Source: Janibacter sp. A1S7
GTDB taxonomy: Bacteria; Actinomycetota; Actinomycetes; Actinomycetales; Dermatophilaceae
Reading direction: 5' to 3'
Assembly (NCBI RefSeq): GCF_037198315.1
Contig: NZ_CP144913.1
Coordinates: forward strand, 1,798,001 to 1,862,000
Length of the DNA stretch: 64,000 nucleotides
Below, in pieces: positions 31,876-41,000 of the stretch (positions are counted from its first letter, which is position 1; every line of letters starts with the position of its first letter). Both the position numbers and the translations under genes were made by a program. The notes below the pieces were generated by a model. That model worked only from the letters and a program-made list of their open reading frames with translations. It was not told the origin of the DNA and did no database searches.

Positions 31876-32748
31876 TCATGGCCGACGGGCGTGCAGGTGC
31901 AGCGTGGGCCGTGTGCGCGGTCGTACCAGGCGCTGGGCGAGGACGAGCGGCAGGCTCGCGACCGCTCCGGCCACCACGGCATCGGACGCGAGCACGCCAC
32001 GGGGCCGCGGCCCCGGGCGCACGGCCCTGGCCACGCTGGCGGCATCGACACTCAGGCTGTCGAGCAGGAGGCGGCGCACCCGGACGTCGACGAAGCCGGC
32101 CGCCTCGGCGGCCCGGGTCAACGAGTCCGCCGTGAAGAACCGAACGTGCGTCGGGTCCTCCAGCATCCACCATGCGGCCCCGTACCGGTCGAGGGCGGTG
32201 CTGTCACCGGCCGGGGTGAGGAAGCCCACGCGCCCACCGGGACGCAGCAGGTCGTGGGCGGTAGCGAGCGCCCGGTGGGGGTTGGCCACGTGCTCGAGGA
32301 CGTGCACGCCGTAGACGAGGTCCTGGTCACCCGGCAGGTCGGCTGCGTCCTCGATGCCGCCGACGCGCAGGTCCCCGCGGGCCCGCACCACCGGGTCCAC
32401 GTCGACGAGGAGCTGGTCCGGATCGACTCCGGCGACCTCCGCCCCGGCGTCGAGGAAGCGGCGCAGCAGGGAGCCCGCTCCGTACCCGATCTCGAGGACG
32501 CGCTCCGGCATGCCGTCGCGCACGAGCTCCCGGTGGGTCAGGTCCAGACGGATCCGGTCGAGGGTGGGCTCACCCCCGTACGCGAGGTCGCGGTGGTCGG
32601 CCGGACAACGACCGAGATCTCGTTCGACGTGCCCGCACCGGGTGCAGCGATCGAGGACGCACCCACCCCCGACGGCCTCGCCGAGCACCAAAGAGCCGCA
32701 CATCTCACACTCGGATCGGGACCTTTGGCCTACCGTTGGGTAACTCAC
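31876..32748 (-). CDS. Zinc-ribbon class I methyltransferase
   Basis: A 290-residue methyltransferase with an N-terminal cysteine cluster (C14, C17, C35, C38) that looks like a zinc ribbon, then the SAM motif VLEIGYGAGSLLRR near residue 85 and a VLEHVANPHRAL block. Similar proteins in sugar clusters are C-methyltransferases or glycan methyltransferases; the target is not known. The GTG at 32748 follows a TAGGCT -10 by six bases, so the message is probably leaderless. It starts the minus-strand methyltransferase-methyltransferase-AftD operon. Confidence 0.85.
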   Translation of the reverse strand: MSYPTVGQRSRSECEMCGSLVLGEAVGGGCVLDRCTRCGHVERDLGRCPADHRDLAYGGEPTLDRIRLDLTHRELVRDGMPERVLEIGYGAGSLLRRFLDAGAEVAGVDPDQLLVDVDPVVRARGDLRVGGIEDAADLPGDQDLVYGVHVLEHVANPHRALATAHDLLRPGGRVGFLTPAGDSTALDRYGAAWWMLEDPTHVRFFTADSLTRAAEAAGFVDVRVRRLLLDSLSVDAASVARAVRPGPRPRGVLASDAVVAGAVASLPLVLAQRLVRPRTRPTLHLHARRP

Positions 32749-32753
32749 GGCAG

Positions 32754-32760
32754 TAGCCTA
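32754..32760. promoter_or_regulatory. Overlapping -10 elements of a divergent promoter
   Basis: TAGCCTA reads as TAGCCT on the plus strand and TAGGCT on the minus strand, so both -10 hexamers share five bases. The minus start codon (GTG 32748) is six bases away and would be leaderless; the plus transcript would carry a leader of about 35 bases with AAGGAG before the glycosyltransferase ATG. RNA polymerase cannot occupy both at once. Confidence 0.55.
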
Positions 32761-32803
32761 ACCGTCGGTGCCGTGACCTCCCCGGTACCGACAAGGAGAG
32801 ATG

Positions 32804-34063
32804 ATGACGATCAGCGGGACCCACCCGATGACCCGCCTTCGGGTGCTGTACCTGTCCTGGCGCGACCGCGAGAACCCGGAAGCCGGCGGCGCCGAGACCT
32901 TCACCGAGCGCACGTCCGAGGTCCTCACCCAGCGGGGGCACGAGGTGACGATCTTCACCGCCGCCTACCCCGGTGCCAGCCCCACCACCCGCCACGGCGA
33001 CGTGCAGGTGCTCCGCCGCGGCTCGAAGTTCAGCGTCTATCTCCACGGCATGTGGCATCTGCTGCGCCATGGCCGCGACTACGACATCGTGCTCGACGTG
33101 CAGAACGGCGTGCCCTTCTGGTCGCCGCTGGTGTCGCGGACCCCGATCATCAACATCGTCCACCACGTCCACCGCGACCAGTGGCGTGCAGTATTCAACG
33201 ACACGGTGGCCCGCCTGGGCTGGTTGCTGGAGTCGAAGGTCGCGCCGTGGGTGTACCGCAAGAACCGGTACGTGACCGTCTCCAAGTCCACCCGCGACGA
33301 GCTCGCCGGCCTGGGCGTCGATCCCGGCCGGGTCGACCTCGTCTACTCCGGCAACGACCGACCGGATGACCTGGACCACTACGCGTCGCTCGAGCGCACG
33401 AACACCCCATCGATCCTCTTCCTGGGCCGCCTCGTCCCGCACAAGCACGTCGAGCAGGCCATCGACATCCTCGCCGCGCGCGCGGCGACCCATCCGGACC
33501 TCGAGCTGCACGTGGTCGGCGGCGGCTACTGGGAGGCGGAGATCGCCAATCACGCCAGGGAGCGCGGTGTCGCCGATCGCGTCCACCTCCACGGCTTCGT
33601 CGACGAGCCGGTCAAGCACGAGCTGCTGGCCCGGGCCTGGGCCGTGGTCATGCCCTCGCACAAGGAGGGGTGGGGCCTGACGATCGTCGAGGCCGGCCTG
33701 CACGGCACCCCTGCGGTGGCCTACTCCTTCGCCGGAGGACCGAGCGAGTCCATCGTCCACGGGCGCACCGGTCTCCTCGCCGACTCCGTGGAGGAGTTCG
33801 AGGAGCACGTCATCGAGCTCATCGACGACCCCCTCCTCCGACGCACCCTGGGCCGGACGGCCCGGCTCTACGCCAGCTCCTTCGACTGGGACCGCACCGG
33901 TCGGCGTCTGGAGTCGGTGATCGCCTCCGTCATCGGCCACGCGGACCGCTACCGCGATGACGTCATCGACCTCGACGCCCTCATCGCCCGGGCGCCCGAG
34001 ACGCCCGAGGCACCCGCCACCGAGGTGGTACCGAAGGAGGGCCTGGCGGCCATCGCCTCCTGA
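32804..34063 (+). CDS. Glycosyltransferase family 4
   Basis: A 419-residue retaining GT-B glycosyltransferase. The N-terminal acceptor side reads YLSWRDRENPEAGGAETF; the donor side has ILFLGRLVPHKHVEQAI near residue 210 and the E-x7-E type motif EGWGLTIVEAGLHGTP near 285. It should transfer a sugar from a nucleotide donor to a lipid-linked acceptor on the cytosolic face. The ATG at 32804 has AAGGAG five bases upstream; the adjacent ATG at 32801 is too close. A strong hairpin terminator follows it. Confidence 0.9.
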   Translation: MTISGTHPMTRLRVLYLSWRDRENPEAGGAETFTERTSEVLTQRGHEVTIFTAAYPGASPTTRHGDVQVLRRGSKFSVYLHGMWHLLRHGRDYDIVLDVQNGVPFWSPLVSRTPIINIVHHVHRDQWRAVFNDTVARLGWLLESKVAPWVYRKNRYVTVSKSTRDELAGLGVDPGRVDLVYSGNDRPDDLDHYASLERTNTPSILFLGRLVPHKHVEQAIDILAARAATHPDLELHVVGGGYWEAEIANHARERGVADRVHLHGFVDEPVKHELLARAWAVVMPSHKEGWGLTIVEAGLHGTPAVAYSFAGGPSESIVHGRTGLLADSVEEFEEHVIELIDDPLLRRTLGRTARLYASSFDWDRTGRRLESVIASVIGHADRYRDDVIDLDALIARAPETPEAPATEVVPKEGLAAIAS

Positions 34064-34082
34064 TGGTCGTCACCGTCCGGGG

Positions 34083-34130
34083 ACGACGAAGGGGGCCGGT
34101 CACCGTGCGGTGACCGGCCCCCTTCGTCGT
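34083..34130. terminator. Bidirectional terminator after the GT4 gene
   Basis: A perfect 23 bp inverted repeat with a two-base centre (arms 34083-34105 and 34108-34130), between the GT4 gene and the converging DUF2613 gene. Each arm contains a copy of CGAAGGGGG, in opposite orientations. Confidence 0.88.
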
Positions 34131-34136
34131 GCGAGG

Positions 34137-34289
34137 TCAGCTGTTGTAGTTGATGACCTGCTGGTTCTCCTGAGGCATGGAGGCCGTGCTCTGGGACTGG
34201 ACGATGCCAAAGATGGCCAGTGCCGCCACGAGCGCGCCAAGGACGGTGCCGCCGACGTTGTAGGCGATCTTCTTCGAGCCGGTGTTCAC
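34137..34289 (-). CDS. DUF2613-like single-pass miniprotein
   Basis: A 50-residue protein with one hydrophobic helix (residues ~8-32, VGGTVLGALVAALAIFGIV) and a short polar, Asn/Gln-rich tail. Size and layout match DUF2613, a family of small proteins such as Rv0236A that lies beside aftD in Mycobacterium tuberculosis. The GTG at 34289 has GGAGGG seven bases upstream, which decides the start; a longer frame to 34343 has no such support. A TACCAT -10 candidate lies about 30 bases before that site. The nearby AftD-like genes make a role as partner subunit plausible but unproven. Confidence 0.7.
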   Translation of the reverse strand: MNTGSKKIAYNVGGTVLGALVAALAIFGIVQSQSTASMPQENQQVINYNS

Positions 34290-34369
34290 TTCACAACCCT
34301 CCAGGAGTGGATGTCTTTCCCCCATGGTAAACCCACGGGTCACTACGGCGCGACCCCAACAGGCGTGCG

Positions 34370-36058
34370 TCAGGTCTCATCGCGACGTGACCGCGCCAGC
34401 AGAGCGACGGCCACGAGCACGGCAACCAGCGTACCGGCCAGACCCGCACCCACCAGGGGACCACGCGAGGTGGCCGTCGCGTCCGTGGCCCCTAGGTCGT
34501 GGACCTCGAGGTCACCGGCCACGAGGACCGGCTCACCGGGCAGGTCGGGCACCGACCGCGGCGGCGCCGGTTGGTCGGTCTGGACGACGACCCACCGCAC
34601 GCCCTCCTGCCTCAGCAACTCGACCGTGTCCGTCCCGTCCGCCAAGGAGGTGGTCACGGCAGCCGCCGCAGGGTCCTCCCCCGCCACGGTCCGTTCGCCA
34701 CGCAGGGCCAGTCGGTCGTCGGAGACGACCCGCTGCGGCAGGAGGCGGTTCCACGGGTCGAGGACGACCCGGTCGTCGTTCCAGTCGTAGCGCCGGTAGG
34801 TCGACCACGGGAAGACCGCCACCGCATCGGCCGAGGTCGACAGCCGATCGGTCACGAGCTCGACCTCGTTAGGCCACCCGACACTGCCCCACGCCCCCCA
34901 GTGCCCCCATGCCAGTGTCGGGAGGGTCGCCACGGGCCAGACCACGGCCACGGTCAGCAGGACCACCGGGAGTCGGTCCAGACGGACCCGGTCGACCACT
35001 CGCGCCGTGGCGACCGCGAGGAGGAGCACCCACAGGGCCGCGAACTTCTGGGCGTCACGCAGGATGCCACCGCCGGGGACGGTCGTGACGACGGCCTCGA
35101 GGAGGACCGGACCTCCCGGCAGGGCCCCCAGCGCCGCCAGCACCAACCCCAGGACGCCGGCCATCGTGGCGCCCCGCGAGAGCGGGTCGACCCACCAGTG
35201 CCGGCGGCGGACACAGAGCAGGAGCAGGGCGAGCACCGCCAGCAACGCACCCGCGGCCACCGGCCAGGTCGTACGTTCGACGAACCACGTGCCCTCGTGC
35301 CAGAGGCCCCCACCGAGGAGCAGCGAGCCGAGGGCTCCGAAGGGGGTGTCGGCCGTCGCGGCGAAGGCGCTCGCACCGGCCGGGTCGGCCGCGTGGGAGG
35401 CCGAGCGCAGGAAGGGGTACCACCACGAGGCATTGGCCAGCAGAGCCGTCCCGGCGACGATCGCCAGGTGCCGTGGGTGGGGTGGTACCGATCCACCCGG
35501 GACCAGTACCACCACCGCCGCGAGGATCGTCGCGATGATCCCGGGGGTCGAACCGGCGAGCGCCGACGCCGTGAGCGTCACGACGAGGGCGGCGACCCCC
35601 TTCCCCGAGGACCGCAGTCGTGCGGCCGCCACGAGGACCCACGGCAGCAGGGCGAAGCCGACGAGGTAGCCCCAGTGACCGATGCCGAGCCGTTCACCCA
35701 CCCACGGGTTCCACGACCACCACGTGGCAGCCGCCACGGCACCCACCCGGGTGGCGGCCAACCGACCGACCCCGGCGCCACCGAGCACGAAGCCGCCCAG
35801 GAGGATCACCTTCTGCACCACCCATCCCGGCAGGGCCAGGGACGCCAGCGCGACCAGCAGGTCGTTGGGGACGGCTCGCGGCACGGTGCCGTCGACACCG
35901 AGGGTGCGTGCCGACACCGGCAGGTCCGGGACGAAGACGAGGTCGTAGTGCAGGGTGTAGCCCGGCACCAGTGCCGGGCCCAGGACGAGGACGCCCAGCA
36001 CGAGGCCGACGCAGCCCCCGACCGACATTGGCCGAAACCGGGAAGGTGTGCGGTCCAT
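34370..36058 (-). CDS. GT-C-like polytopic membrane protein
   Basis: A 562-residue protein with about ten to twelve hydrophobic helices and an extracytoplasmic C-terminal domain of ~150 residues closed by one last helix. The helix pattern, the early acidic loop (HYDLVFVPD, residues ~35-45) and WSWNPWVGERL near 125 resemble lipid-dependent GT-C glycosyltransferases, but it is half the size of the AftD-like proteins and I cannot name a family with certainty. Its ATG overlaps the upstream GT4 stop by one base (TGATG). It ends the minus-strand operon AftD2-GT2-GT4-this gene. Confidence 0.72.
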   Translation of the reverse strand: MDRTPSRFRPMSVGGCVGLVLGVLVLGPALVPGYTLHYDLVFVPDLPVSARTLGVDGTVPRAVPNDLLVALASLALPGWVVQKVILLGGFVLGGAGVGRLAATRVGAVAAATWWSWNPWVGERLGIGHWGYLVGFALLPWVLVAAARLRSSGKGVAALVVTLTASALAGSTPGIIATILAAVVVLVPGGSVPPHPRHLAIVAGTALLANASWWYPFLRSASHAADPAGASAFAATADTPFGALGSLLLGGGLWHEGTWFVERTTWPVAAGALLAVLALLLLCVRRRHWWVDPLSRGATMAGVLGLVLAALGALPGGPVLLEAVVTTVPGGGILRDAQKFAALWVLLLAVATARVVDRVRLDRLPVVLLTVAVVWPVATLPTLAWGHWGAWGSVGWPNEVELVTDRLSTSADAVAVFPWSTYRRYDWNDDRVVLDPWNRLLPQRVVSDDRLALRGERTVAGEDPAAAAVTTSLADGTDTVELLRQEGVRWVVVQTDQPAPPRSVPDLPGEPVLVAGDLEVHDLGATDATATSRGPLVGAGLAGTLVAVLVAVALLARSRRDET

Positions 36059-37179
36059 CAGCTCGACCGGTGCAGGGCCTCGACCTCGCTGAATGCCGTG
36101 CCCATGGCCACGCACTGCGTCGCCAGATCGTGGTGGGTCAGGGCATGACGTCGGTTGGCCGCCCCGACCTCAGCACGTCGGATGGGGTCGGACAGATGGT
36201 GCAGGATCCCGTCGGCCACGGCTTCGGCCGAGTCCTCCACGAGATGGTTCGGCGGATGCACCGCCTCGTCGTTGGTGCCGCACCGGGTCGTGACGACGGG
36301 CAGCCCGCTGGCCAGTGCCTCGAGGTAGGCCAGGCCGAGCTGCTCGGTCCACTTCCATGTCGGCCGCGGCGCCGTCGTGAAGACTGCGGCGGACCGCATG
36401 AGTGCGGCCACCCCGGCCGTGTCCAACGACCCCATGAACTCGACCCCGGTGCGCGGGTCCTCGGCCTCGGCCCGCACGAGGTGCTCCAGAGGGCCTCTCC
36501 CGGCAACCCGCAGGCGGGCCTGCGGGATCGAGCGGCGCACGATGCGCATGGCCTGCAGGACGCGGTCGATGCCCTTGTTCGCCGCCAACGGCGAGACGAA
36601 GACGACGACGGGCTCCTGCGTCGGCGTGGGCGCGGGGTGGAACAGCTGCGTGTCCACCCCCGGCTTGACCACCCGGATCAGCTCCTCATCGAACCCATTG
36701 GCCACCAGGTGGTCCTTGGCCGCGTCGACCATGCACAGGAGCAGGTCGGCGTCCCGACAGGAGTTCAGGGCCTGACGGTACGGCGGGAGCCGGTACAGGG
36801 GTTGGTCGGGCAGGTTCTCCCAGGTGATCACCGCCTGCAGCGGACGGGACGCCCCGGCGGTGCGGGCGGCCCGCCGCCAGGCGGACGCCTGACCGGTCAC
36901 GAGGGAGCACAGCTCGAGCGAGGTGACCCAGTCGTGCTGCCGGGGGTCCTGCTGGTCCAGGCCGCGGACCCAGGCCAGGGCGCCCGCCTCGACGAAGCGC
37001 TTGATGGGGCGGCGGTAGGTGCTCGGGATCCAGTCGACCTCACCCACGGGTTCCTGTCGGGCCATCGCCCGGACCCGGGTGCCGGGCATGCGCGACATCC
37101 AGTACAGCTCGCGACGGGGTCGCTGGTCGGGGAGCGAGACCCACAGCATGCGCCGCACGTCGTCGGGCCCGGGACTCAT
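36058..37179 (-). CDS. Glycosyltransferase family 4 (second)
   Basis: A 373-residue GT-B protein. The N-terminal half is divergent; the C-terminal donor domain has VVVFVSPLAANKGIDRVLQA near residue 195, GRGPLE near 230, and LAYLEALASGLPVVTT near 310, typical of GT4 members. The donor sugar is unknown. The ATG at 37179 overlaps the GT2 stop (ATGA), and the stop overlaps the next gene (TGATG), so all are translated from one message. Confidence 0.85.
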   Translation of the reverse strand: MSPGPDDVRRMLWVSLPDQRPRRELYWMSRMPGTRVRAMARQEPVGEVDWIPSTYRRPIKRFVEAGALAWVRGLDQQDPRQHDWVTSLELCSLVTGQASAWRRAARTAGASRPLQAVITWENLPDQPLYRLPPYRQALNSCRDADLLLCMVDAAKDHLVANGFDEELIRVVKPGVDTQLFHPAPTPTQEPVVVFVSPLAANKGIDRVLQAMRIVRRSIPQARLRVAGRGPLEHLVRAEAEDPRTGVEFMGSLDTAGVAALMRSAAVFTTAPRPTWKWTEQLGLAYLEALASGLPVVTTRCGTNDEAVHPPNHLVEDSAEAVADGILHHLSDPIRRAEVGAANRRHALTHHDLATQCVAMGTAFSEVEALHRSS

Positions 37180-38000
37180 CGTCGCGCCTGCCCGGCCCGG
37201 TCCCGGCGTCCCCGGTGGGCACCGAGCGCATAGCCGCCCGCCTCAAGGGCGCGCAGCACGACCATCCCCGCAGCATGCGCGGGCTGCCGCAGCAGGAGTC
37301 GGTGGTTGCGCACGTAGGACTTCATGACGGCACGGCCCTGGGCCGTCACAGCACCGTCGTGCTCGCGGGCGAAGGCAGGAATGCTGCGACCGTAGTAGTA
37401 CCGCTTGCGCATCACGTCGCTGACCGTGAGCCGGCCCTCGTCGTGGTCGATGATGATCGGGGCCAGTTCGATGCCGGCTCCGCTGGAGCGCATCTTCATC
37501 CGCAGGTCGGCATCCTCGGGCCCCGACATGTCCGGGTGGAAGGCTCCCTCCCCCAGGAGGTAGTCACGCCGCACCAGTCGCGGGTTGTGCAGCCAGGGGT
37601 CGTCGAGGTAGCACTCGCGCTCCAGGGCACGGCACGCCGTCCAGAACCCGTCGCCGATCGTGCGCTCCGGCAGGGCGATCCCGAGCGCGCCCGTCGCGTG
37701 CGCCGTCTCCAGCGCCAGGGCGATCGTCCTGGGTGGGAGGATCATGTCGCTGTCGAGCCACAGCACCCAGTCGGACGTCGCGGCGCGCACGCCGGTGTTG
37801 CGTTGCGCCGAGCGCTCCGGCCCGGCGGTGATGACCCGGTCGGCGATCCCTTCGGCGATCTGCGCGGTGCCGTCGGTGCTGTGGTTGTCCACGACGATCA
37901 GCTCGACGTCGGGGTGGGTCTGATCGACGACCGAGTGCAGGCACGCCTTGATCGTGCGCACGTTGTTGCGGGTCGGGACGACGACTGTCACGGAGGTCAC
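37176..38000 (-). CDS. Glycosyltransferase family 2
   Basis: A 274-residue inverting GT-A glycosyltransferase. It begins SVTVVVPTRNNVRTI, has VVDNHSTDGT near residue 40 and the DXD metal motif in WLDSDM near 85, and GPEDADLRMKM near 165 as the catalytic ED-x region. No membrane helix is seen, so it works on the cytosolic face. The GTG at 38000 overlaps the stop of the giant AftD-like gene (GTGA). Confidence 0.9.
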   Translation of the reverse strand: MTSVTVVVPTRNNVRTIKACLHSVVDQTHPDVELIVVDNHSTDGTAQIAEGIADRVITAGPERSAQRNTGVRAATSDWVLWLDSDMILPPRTIALALETAHATGALGIALPERTIGDGFWTACRALERECYLDDPWLHNPRLVRRDYLLGEGAFHPDMSGPEDADLRMKMRSSGAGIELAPIIIDHDEGRLTVSDVMRKRYYYGRSIPAFAREHDGAVTAQGRAVMKSYVRNHRLLLRQPAHAAGMVVLRALEAGGYALGAHRGRRDRAGQARR

Positions 38001-41000
38001 GGGTCGGTCTCCTCTGGTGGATCGTGGCGCATGAAGGTGCCGAGGACGGCGAGCACGAGTCCGGCACCGGCGATGTGGTGGGGCACGAGGGCCGACTTGA
38101 CCGCATCGGCATCGACCGTACCCAAGGTGTCGGTGACGACCGCCGCGTACAGGACGAAGGCGGCCGCGGAGAGGAGGACGAGTCCGGCGCCGGTCGCGAT
38201 GACCAAGCCCGGCCGCGGGCTCCCGCGACGCACGAGCAGCACGACCGCCAGCGCAGCCAGGCCGCCGCCGATCCCGGTCAGGGCAGCGGTGCCCAGGACG
38301 ACTCCCGCCTCGACCGCCAGTCGTCGACCACCGTGCTGCTGCGTCAGCAGCTCGGTCAGCCCCCGGGTGACGCGGCGGTGACGCACCTGCGGATCGGGCT
38401 CGGGATCCCCACCCGCACCGGCGCCGTCACCGCTGTGGAAGGGATCGTCTCCGGGGACGTCGCCGGCGAGGAACGCGTCATCATCGCCCGTGGTCGAGGA
38501 CGGGTCCTCGTGCGAGGAGGCAGACGTCCCGCCGGGCGCCTGGCCCCATTCAGTCTCCCGCTCGGTGCGCAGGCTGGCGACTCGACGCCGCACGAGGGGG
38601 GCGAAGAAGACCGCGAGTGCCACCAGCAGGCCGAGACCGGAGAGCACGAGGGCGACGTTCGCTGCGCGCTGCGGCCCGTATCCGATGTGCACGCTGTGCG
38701 CATCGAGGTCGTCGACGTACCAGCCGACGGCGTACCCGTTGACGACGACCGGTTCACCCAGGTCGGTGCCGTCCTCGAGGGTCGCGTTCCAGCGGGGGTC
38801 GTAGCCCTGACCGATGGACAGGAAGTAGGGCTCCTGCGCCGGTCCGACGTCGACGGTCATGGACGAGGTGAATGTCTCCCGCTGCACCTCGACGACCGGC
38901 GACGGCACCTCCTCGACGACCTCGCTCCCCCGGACGTCGCGCAGGCTCAGCTCGTCGAGCTGGAAGTCCTCGACCGGCCGCAGCCGGTGCTCACCCCAGA
39001 CGAACGTCTGCTCCTCGCACCCGCCCCAGGGTGTGCCGTAGCCATCGGTCCCGCCGATCTGCTCGGGGTCCGCCGGCCGCATGCGCACGGGCTCCCCGTC
39101 GATGGTGGCGACCGCGACGCACGGGCGTGCGGGTCCTCCACGGGTGATCGTGGCGCCGGTGTCGATGCTCACGAACCGCGCGGGGCGCTCACCCTGCGCC
39201 CCGTCCACCGCGTCGATCCGCAGGCGGACGCTCTCCCCGCTCGTGCCGGGTGGCAGGTCGATCGAGGCCGTGCCCTCGCCGAGCTTCCCGGTCGCGACCT
39301 CCTCGCCGTCGACGAGCACGGTGGCGGTGGTCGCCCACGCCGTGTCGTCCTCGTCGCCGGGCCCCGGCTTCTGCGTGACGGTCACCCGGGAGAGGTCTCG
39401 CTGCGGCCCGGTGAGCTGCCACCACGCCTCGGTGATCTCGCCACCGGGGACCCACGCGGTCCGTGCCGATCCGTCTGCGGCCTTGGAGGCACGGCGGGCC
39501 AGCGAGTCGAAGTACGTGCGGTTGGAGCGGGCACGGTAGGTGTCGTCCATCCCGGAGAGCCGGTCGGCCGCCGACTCGAGGTCACCGCGGACACGCACGC
39601 GGGCGCCGAGCTCGACGGTCCGCTCGTCCGGGAGCGTGAAGTTGCGGCGCAGGTCGGTCTCGGTGTCGTCGTCCGGGTCCGATGTGTTCTCCACCCGGGT
39701 GAAGAGCACGTCGAGCGGGGCGTCCGCGAAGTCCTGGCGCTCACGGGCGGACAGCTGGCCGTACAGGCGCGAGAAGGTGTCGGGAGTCTCGATCGCGCGC
39801 TCGGCGACGAGGTCGTCATCGCCGAGGTCGATCTCCGAGATCCCCACCAGGCTGACGCCCTCGCCCCTCAACCCCGCGACGGTCAGCTCCACCTCGTCGG
39901 TGCTCACGCCTCCCAGGTCGATCGTCGCCGTGCCCTCGCCGTCGACCTCGACCGTCCGCGCCACATCGCCCGCGCGCACGTCCAGGGAGGAGATCGCCAC
40001 GTCGCCCACCGACATGGTGTCGATCCTCACCGTGTCCAGTGGGCGCTGCTCCGGCAGCCGGAGGGTGAGCGACTCGCCCTTCGCCCGACGGAAGTCACCG
40101 AAGATCCACGAGGTCGACGGGTCCCCGTCGACGGCGTTCTCCGCGACCCCGTAGGGCAGGTCGAAGAAGGCGCCGCCCGCGCTGGTGGCGTCGACCAGCA
40201 CACCGCTCGTGGCGAGGGTGCTCTGGTCCTGCGCATCGCCCAGGGCCCGAGTGATCGCCGGCTCCTCGTCCGGGGGCAGCACGGCTCCCTGGTTCGCCGT
40301 CAACCGGTTGGTGATGGCTTCACGACGCTGGTTGGTGTCGGTGACGACCATGCGGGAGCCCTGCTCGAGGAGATGACGAAGGTCCTCCTGCGAGACGTCC
40401 TGCGCGTAGCGCATCGCCGGTGAGCCGGAGAGCAGCCCCTGCTGGGCCATCGGTGGAATGGCCCACGCGTCCCCGGCCACGACGACGGTGCCGGTGGCGG
40501 GGGTCGCGCGCACCATCCCCCGGGACTGCTCGACGCCATACAGCTGCAGCGGTGGCAGGAGGGCCTCCGTCTGGGACTGCGGCGGGAAGGACCGGGTGAA
40601 CATGTTCTGACCCGACTCGCCGAAGTTCCGCAGTCCCTGCAGGCCCTCGTCCTCACTCAGCGCCTCGGCGTTGTGTGCCGGGCGGGCCCCTCCGGAGTCC
40701 TCCCACTCCACGTCGTGACGCAGCAGGACGTGGTCCACCCCCAGGTAGCGGGCGAAGGGGGAGATGTCGGTGCTCCCGGACGTCCCCGACTGCAGGGTGG
40801 TGCTCAACGCCGCGAGATAGTTGCCGCCCCACCGCGAGGTGTTGGGGGTCGTCTCGGGGATGACGGCGTCGCGCTCGAACAGGGAGTTCGGCAGATCGTC
40901 CGGTCGCTCGAGACTCCAGCGGTAGTCGGACCTGGTCTGGCCGGGCAGGAGGAGCACCCTGTGGTTGGGGTCGCCCGTGTCAACGGCGTCGGCCGCCTCC

